64,000 nucleotides of DNA, taken from NCBI GenBank assembly GCA_045588675.1, contig JAZNER010000030.1, positions 1-64,000 on the forward strand. The letters run 5' to 3'. Each line of letters starts with the position of its first letter. Positions within the stretch are counted from its first letter, which is position 1. The DNA is from SVTX01 sp045588675. Lineage in GTDB: Bacteria > Bacillota > Clostridia > Oscillospirales > CAG-272. A program made the position numbers and the translations under genes. A model generated the notes under the pieces. The model had not been told where the DNA came from and made no database searches. It saw nothing but the letters and a program-made list of their open reading frames with translations. Below, one piece after another: positions 61,176 to 64,000 of this stretch.

Positions 61176-61724
61176 TTACAGGCCTAAAATTTGTTTTTTC
61201 TTTGCCTCGAACTCTTCGTCGGTAATTGCTCCCATATCAAGCAATTTTTTAAGCTCGGCAATATCCTCAATCCTTGATGACGGAAGAGCTGTGGAAACAG
61301 GAGTTTCAAAATCCTCATCCTTCATACAAAGAATTAAAATTCCAGCTATAAGATTGCCAAAAAGCAAAATTATAATCTTGAACGCGGTAGAAATATCGCT
61401 TGCACACTTAGCACTTGAAAGCTTTTTCAATCCTATTGAGGAAACAGTTAATTGCACACCTCCAACAATTAAGTAAAATCCGAAAACAAGCGAAAAAACA
61501 ATTATCATAAGCGTTCCCGCAGCTTGTGCCGCCTGATCATCCATTTCATTTGGATCTTGGATTTCACCGTTAATAACAATCTCTTCCTCAAACTCGATAT
61601 TTTCAAGGTTAGTCATAACAATACCACTGCCAATACCACTAATCAGTCCCCCAATACCCGTCAACACAATAAACGACGCCGTAACAATCGAAATTATCAA
61701 AAATACCTTTGCTGCTGTCTTCAT
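61176..61724 (-). CDS. SHOCT-domain membrane protein
   Basis: I start at MKTAAKVFLIISIVTASFIV (61722-61724) after AAGGAAG; the frame is open 17 codons earlier. The 182-aa protein has an N-terminal membrane segment, an acidic loop (NIEFEEEIVINGEIQDPNEM), three more membrane segments (LMIIVFSLVFGFYLIVGG; FKIIILLFGNLIAGILIL) and a C-terminal SHOCT module (EDIAELKKLLDMGAITDEEF). SHOCT modules are short oligomerisation or regulation tails. Function unknown. Confidence 0.75.
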   Translation of the reverse strand: MKTAAKVFLIISIVTASFIVLTGIGGLISGIGSGIVMTNLENIEFEEEIVINGEIQDPNEMDDQAAQAAGTLMIIVFSLVFGFYLIVGGVQLTVSSIGLKKLSSAKCASDISTAFKIIILLFGNLIAGILILCMKDEDFETPVSTALPSSRIEDIAELKKLLDMGAITDEEFEAKKKQILGL

Positions 61725-62004
61725 AATTCTTCCTTTCTTACTAAAACCGTGAATTAATTTTAACTGACATTTCACTTTAGTTAATTATAACACAGCAGAA
61801 ATAATATGTCAAGCAAAAATTATAATCGCTAACATACGCTTAATTTCTATTATCATTGCATATTTCCGCTTGGACAAAAAGAAAAAAACTTGATTTAAGT
61901 AAATTTTATAAACAATTAAGGACACTGCCGGTGCCCTTTTTTGTTTTGTTGCCTAGGAATATACAAACCCTATAACAGTCACAGAAATTCTACAAAATAA
62001 AAAG
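61725..62004. other. intergenic region without a gene
   Basis: I see no supported gene. AAGGACACTGCCGGTGCCCTTTTTT (61916-61942 region) is an imperfect terminator-like hairpin on the plus strand with no gene leading into it. The part next to 61724 should hold the promoter of the SHOCT gene, but no strong boxes stand out. Confidence 0.4.
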
Positions 62005-62035
62005 GAATGAGCTCGGAATTGTTCCGAACTCATTC
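62005..62035 (-). terminator. terminator after the aminotransferase gene
   Basis: GAATGAGCTCGGAA and TTCCGAACTCATTC pair over 14 positions with one mismatch; CCTTTTTATTTTG follows on the minus strand. Confidence 0.8.
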
Positions 62036-62107
62036 GCAATCAACCTGATATTTATTTTTGTCTAAACTTTGAGCTTGACATCATTGATGCGACAGCCCTT
62101 TTTATGT

Positions 62108-63385
62108 TTATAGACTTGCAAGCTCTTGTGTAACCTTTAAGAACTTATCAATGTCAGCAAGCGAGTTACAGTGGAGAGGTGATACTCTTACAGCGCCGTC
62201 CATATCAAAAGATTCAAGCATACGCTTTGAGTAAATGCTACTTGAAAGACGGTCGTAAACAATTACGCCACGTTTTTCATATTCGCGAACAGCCTGAGTA
62301 TATCCAAGATTATCAAATCCCATAGCAAGAATTAAATCTCTTGTTGTCAAATCCTCGTAATCCAAGAATACCTTTACATTCTTAATATGTCTTAATCCGG
62401 GAATTTCAGGAGTTCCTTCAAGCATTCTGTGAAGAAGGGCTCTTTCCTGGAGCTTAATTCTTGTCATACCCTCTACAAATAGTTCTCTTCTGTCTGTAGA
62501 CTTGATGTACTTTCCACCTAACCAGCACACATAATCAACAATTGTTGTAATTGCAGCATACTGTGCAGGAGCAGGACTTCCAAGCTCCCATACATGAGCT
62601 GCATTTCCTGCAAGCTTGTGGTGAGGAAGCGCTGCAACTCTTTCGGAAACCCAACCAATACCTGAGCCGCGGTATCCGAAGAATTTATACGGAGCAAAGT
62701 TAATAGCGTCCACGGGGGTCTCTTCAAGGTCAATTACACCGTGAGGAGCATGCTGTACAGCGTCGACAACTATGTATAAGTCAGGCTTCTTTGCTCTTGC
62801 CTGACGGATAATCTCTTTCATGTTATAGATAGCACCGGTAATATTAGAAGCATACATAACACTGAGAAGAACTGTGTTTTCGTCAATGAGTGAGGCAACT
62901 GTTTCAGGGTCCACACCGCCTGTAACCTTATTGCTCTGTGCAACTCTCAACTCGCGACCTGTTTTTTCTGCATAATATGAAGCAGCGTCAAATGCAGACG
63001 GATGCTCAAGCACTGATGTAACAATGTTTGTGCCTTCTGTATTTTCTGCAATTGCTCCAACCATCTGGAACATAACCTGCGAAGCTGTTAAAGATGTGAG
63101 AATACTACCTGACTTAGGTGCATTCAAGATTGTACGAATGTCCTCTTCACCCTTTTTCTGTACATCCTGAAGGTAAAGTGCCATTTTATGAATTCTTTCA
63201 GGACAGTCGGGAATTGCATCTAATTCTGTGAAAACCTCTTCCACCTTTTTAAGTCTGAAAGAGCCTCCTGCATTGTCAAAAAAGAGTCGCTCTCCTATAA
63301 ACTTATCTTCGTTTAAATACAGGAATTTGTCCTGCACTTCTTTCATAATTTCTTCGCTAAATGCTAAACCGTTAGGATATTTCAT
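62108..63385 (-). CDS. class V aminotransferase/cysteine-desulfurase-like PLP enzyme
   Basis: I start at MKYPNGLAFSEEIMKEVQDK (63383-63385). The 425-aa protein has LFFDNAGGSFRLKKVEEVF, VTSVLEHPSAFDAASYYAEK, VVDAVQHAPHGVIDL (cofactor Asp) and the PLP lysine in FAPYKFFGYRGSGIGW. It resembles selenocysteine lyase/cysteine desulfurase-like aminotransferases, but the Cys-bearing loop of desulfurases is not evident, so a different amino-acid or amine substrate is likely. It starts 15 bp after an aminopeptidase-like gene; a joint catabolic role is possible. Confidence 0.85.
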   Translation of the reverse strand: MKYPNGLAFSEEIMKEVQDKFLYLNEDKFIGERLFFDNAGGSFRLKKVEEVFTELDAIPDCPERIHKMALYLQDVQKKGEEDIRTILNAPKSGSILTSLTASQVMFQMVGAIAENTEGTNIVTSVLEHPSAFDAASYYAEKTGRELRVAQSNKVTGGVDPETVASLIDENTVLLSVMYASNITGAIYNMKEIIRQARAKKPDLYIVVDAVQHAPHGVIDLEETPVDAINFAPYKFFGYRGSGIGWVSERVAALPHHKLAGNAAHVWELGSPAPAQYAAITTIVDYVCWLGGKYIKSTDRRELFVEGMTRIKLQERALLHRMLEGTPEIPGLRHIKNVKVFLDYEDLTTRDLILAMGFDNLGYTQAVREYEKRGVIVYDRLSSSIYSKRMLESFDMDGAVRVSPLHCNSLADIDKFLKVTQELASL

Positions 63386-63399
63386 TTTTGTTTCTCCTC

Positions 63400-64000
63400 T
63401 TAAATATTTAAATTTCCTTCTTGTAAAATACATTCATTGTCAATAAAAACAGTTGGCGCACGGAACACCATATCAATGTGATACCGACTGTGTACTGTTC
63501 CTCCAAAACCTACATTATCACCGCAGGCAAGATGGATTGTCCCGCCACATCCTTCATCCTCGAGCATTCGGCCGCTTAAGTTGCACATTGGATTTAAACC
63601 AAAACCAATCTCTCCGATGTAGTATACATTTGGGTCATTAAAGCTTTCAAGCAGCTCTGCAAATATTTCAGCCTGCTTTCCGCCTTCGATGCTTATAATT
63701 TTACTGTCCTTGATTGTAAGCTTTATATCGTCTGTAATAAGACCAAGTAACGGATGAGGTATGCTGCCGTCTATATACACAACACCGTTTCCTGTACCTT
63801 CTACTGCGCAGGTAGCACATTCAATGTCGGGTGGAGATGAAGAAATACCGGGAGTAAGACTGCGTCCGAATTGCGGAAATGGGCTGCGTCCGTTTATCGA
63901 ACAGGTAAAGTCAGTTCCTTTTTCTGTTGTAATCCTGCAGATATTTTTATCCCGCAGCTTGTCTGCAACCCTTGCGCATATTTTCCCTACACTTTCAAAG
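63400..64000 (-). CDS. M29-like aminopeptidase/dioxygenase-family protein (partial, 5' end beyond window)
   Basis: The C-terminal 200 residues are visible; the frame runs out of the window at 64000. It reads GNGVVYIDGSIPHPLLG, ISIEGGKQAEIFAELLESF, YYIGEIGFGLNPMCNLSGRM, EDEGCGGTIHLACGDNVGFG and SRYHIDMVFRAPTVFIDN. This fits the M29 aminopeptidase superfamily, including NicX-like members; Glu in GEIGFGLN and the His/Asp in YHIDMV are probable metal ligands. Which branch it belongs to cannot be decided. Confidence 0.7.
   Translation of the reverse strand, partial: FESVGKICARVADKLRDKNICRITTEKGTDFTCSINGRSPFPQFGRSLTPGISSSPPDIECATCAVEGTGNGVVYIDGSIPHPLLGLITDDIKLTIKDSKIISIEGGKQAEIFAELLESFNDPNVYYIGEIGFGLNPMCNLSGRMLEDEGCGGTIHLACGDNVGFGGTVHSRYHIDMVFRAPTVFIDNECILQEGNLNI

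Overview
The window looks like a chromosome segment from an uncultured, low-to-moderate GC, endospore-forming Clostridia bacterium, probably a gut anaerobe. The grounds are SpoVAD/SpoVAE, a CotJC-type coat-catalase fragment, AddAB instead of RecBCD, Firmicutes-style TTGACA-17-TATAAT promoters, EpsG-type exopolysaccharide genes and strong GGAGG ribosome sites. Species cannot be named from sequence alone.

0-14.2 kb is accessory DNA. A decayed IS200/IS605 insertion is followed by a complete type II-A CRISPR-Cas locus: 14 full 36-nt repeats plus a truncated terminal one, an AT-rich leader with its own promoter, csn2, cas2, cas1 and a 1367-aa cas9 joined by 4-nt ATGA overlaps. A tracrRNA is transcribed divergently from the 5' side of cas9. 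Next come a class II Fic protein with an N-terminal DNA-binding domain, a RepL-like winged-helix protein, a 38-aa protein, a large serine recombinase whose 3' end abuts a truncated CotJC-like gene, and remnants of a phage/ICE polyprotein. This has the look of one or more integrated elements, and the CRISPR locus may be cargo.

14.2-39.8 kb reads leftward. A perfect consensus promoter at 39.72-39.75 kb begins a roughly 23-kb Wzy-type capsule/exopolysaccharide operon: initiating sugar-phosphate transferase, a deleted acyltransferase, aldo/keto reductase, split transketolase, UDP-hexosaminuronate genes (dehydrogenase plus 4-epimerase), six other glycosyltransferases, EpsG-like polymerase, Wzx flippase, a pyruvyltransferase/FrhB fusion, the UDP-L-FucNAc genes capE-capF-capG with a truncated capF paralogue, and a nucleotidyltransferase. 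D-Ala-D-Ala ligase and alanine racemase follow.

40-64 kb is housekeeping: deoC-deoD-deoB nucleoside salvage, a uridine-phosphorylase-like gene, spoVAD-spoVAE, mntP, a GT2 and RlmA-like methyltransferase pair, an HtrA protease with a two-component system, a QueG-like reductase, addB-addA, tRNA-Leu and initiator tRNA-Met. A dense field of hairpin repeats follows, then a lipoprotein, a SHOCT membrane protein, a class V aminotransferase and the end of an M29-like aminopeptidase gene cut by the window edge.
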